A stretch of 15,548 bases of DNA, taken from positions 1 to 15,548 of the forward strand of contig JASEFB010000045.1 in NCBI GenBank assembly GCA_030019325.1, written 5' to 3'. This DNA is from an archaeon. Lineage in GTDB: Archaea; Halobacteriota; Syntropharchaeia; Alkanophagales; Methanospirareceae. Shown piece by piece: positions 15,495-15,548 of this stretch (its first letter is position 1; every line of letters starts with the position of its first letter). The translations under genes and the position numbers were made by a program. Under the pieces are notes generated by a model, which was not told the origin of the DNA, searched no databases, and was given only the letters and a program-made list of their open reading frames with translations.

Positions 15495-15538
15495 TAGTAT
15501 TTGTATAGCTTGAGAATAAATCCCAACGACAAATACTA
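15495..15538. repeat. Inverted repeat after the PAC2 gene
   Basis: TAGTATTTGT (15495-15504) and ACAAATACTA (15529-15538) are perfect 10-bp complements separated by 24 nt, starting 9 bases after the PAC2 stop. It may be a terminator stem or the edge of a feature beyond the window. Confidence 0.35.
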
Positions 15539-15548
15539 CCAAATCCCA

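Noticed and set aside
1..15548. CRISPR arrays, rRNA, tRNA, transposase genes and attachment sites
   Set aside because: No regularly spaced direct repeats, no rRNA or tRNA signature and no transposase or integrase motif were seen on either strand.

Overview
The window looks like a chromosome segment from a euryarchaeon. The archaeal marks are box A (TATA) promoter elements instead of bacterial -35/-10 pairs, a Hel308-type repair helicase, a type II methionine aminopeptidase, an archaeal-type geranylgeranyl reductase for isoprenoid lipids, an RtcA RNA cyclase and a PAC2-type proteasome chaperone homologue. The gene mix would suit an anaerobic methanogen or methane-oxidiser relative (for example ANME-1-like), but that placement is inference; there is no rRNA or methanogenesis gene here to fix it.

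Layout. 51-1574 (-): LeuA/CimA-type acyltransferase of branched-chain amino acid synthesis, carrying an unusual in-frame double-hairpin insertion. 1707-2254 (+): a Coq7-like diiron protein split by a frameshift. 2255-2551: no gene supported. 2552-3559 (+): ornithine cyclodeaminase/alanine dehydrogenase family enzyme. 3734-5788 (+): Hel308 helicase. 5832-6719 (+): methionine aminopeptidase. 6720-7027 (+): decayed VapBC-like toxin-antitoxin remnant ending in a palindromic repeat. 6999-8030 (+): RtcA.

8128-12645 (+) is the accessory-looking part. It holds a giant protein (about 1283 aa once a frameshift is bridged) with an N-terminal GHKL/sacsin-type ATPase, five degenerate internal repeats and a C-terminal DUF3883 (NO VEIN C-terminal) nuclease-like domain. 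A frameshifted single-pass membrane protein follows it. This pair is the best candidate for an undescribed, possibly defensive, system; its function is not shown by the sequence.

12789-13190 (-) is an unrecognised small gene with a strong promoter and Shine-Dalgarno. 13378-14559 (-) is geranylgeranyl reductase and 14659-15486 (+) a PAC2-family protein ending in an HbYX-like tail. These last two are divergent and share a perfectly palindromic TATA element.

Three genes are each broken by the same kind of shift: the downstream part lies in the -1 frame, as if one base were missing. Two of the three breaks are in A-rich runs. This could be sequencing error, real decay, or recoding, and it affects how the accessory genes should be read.
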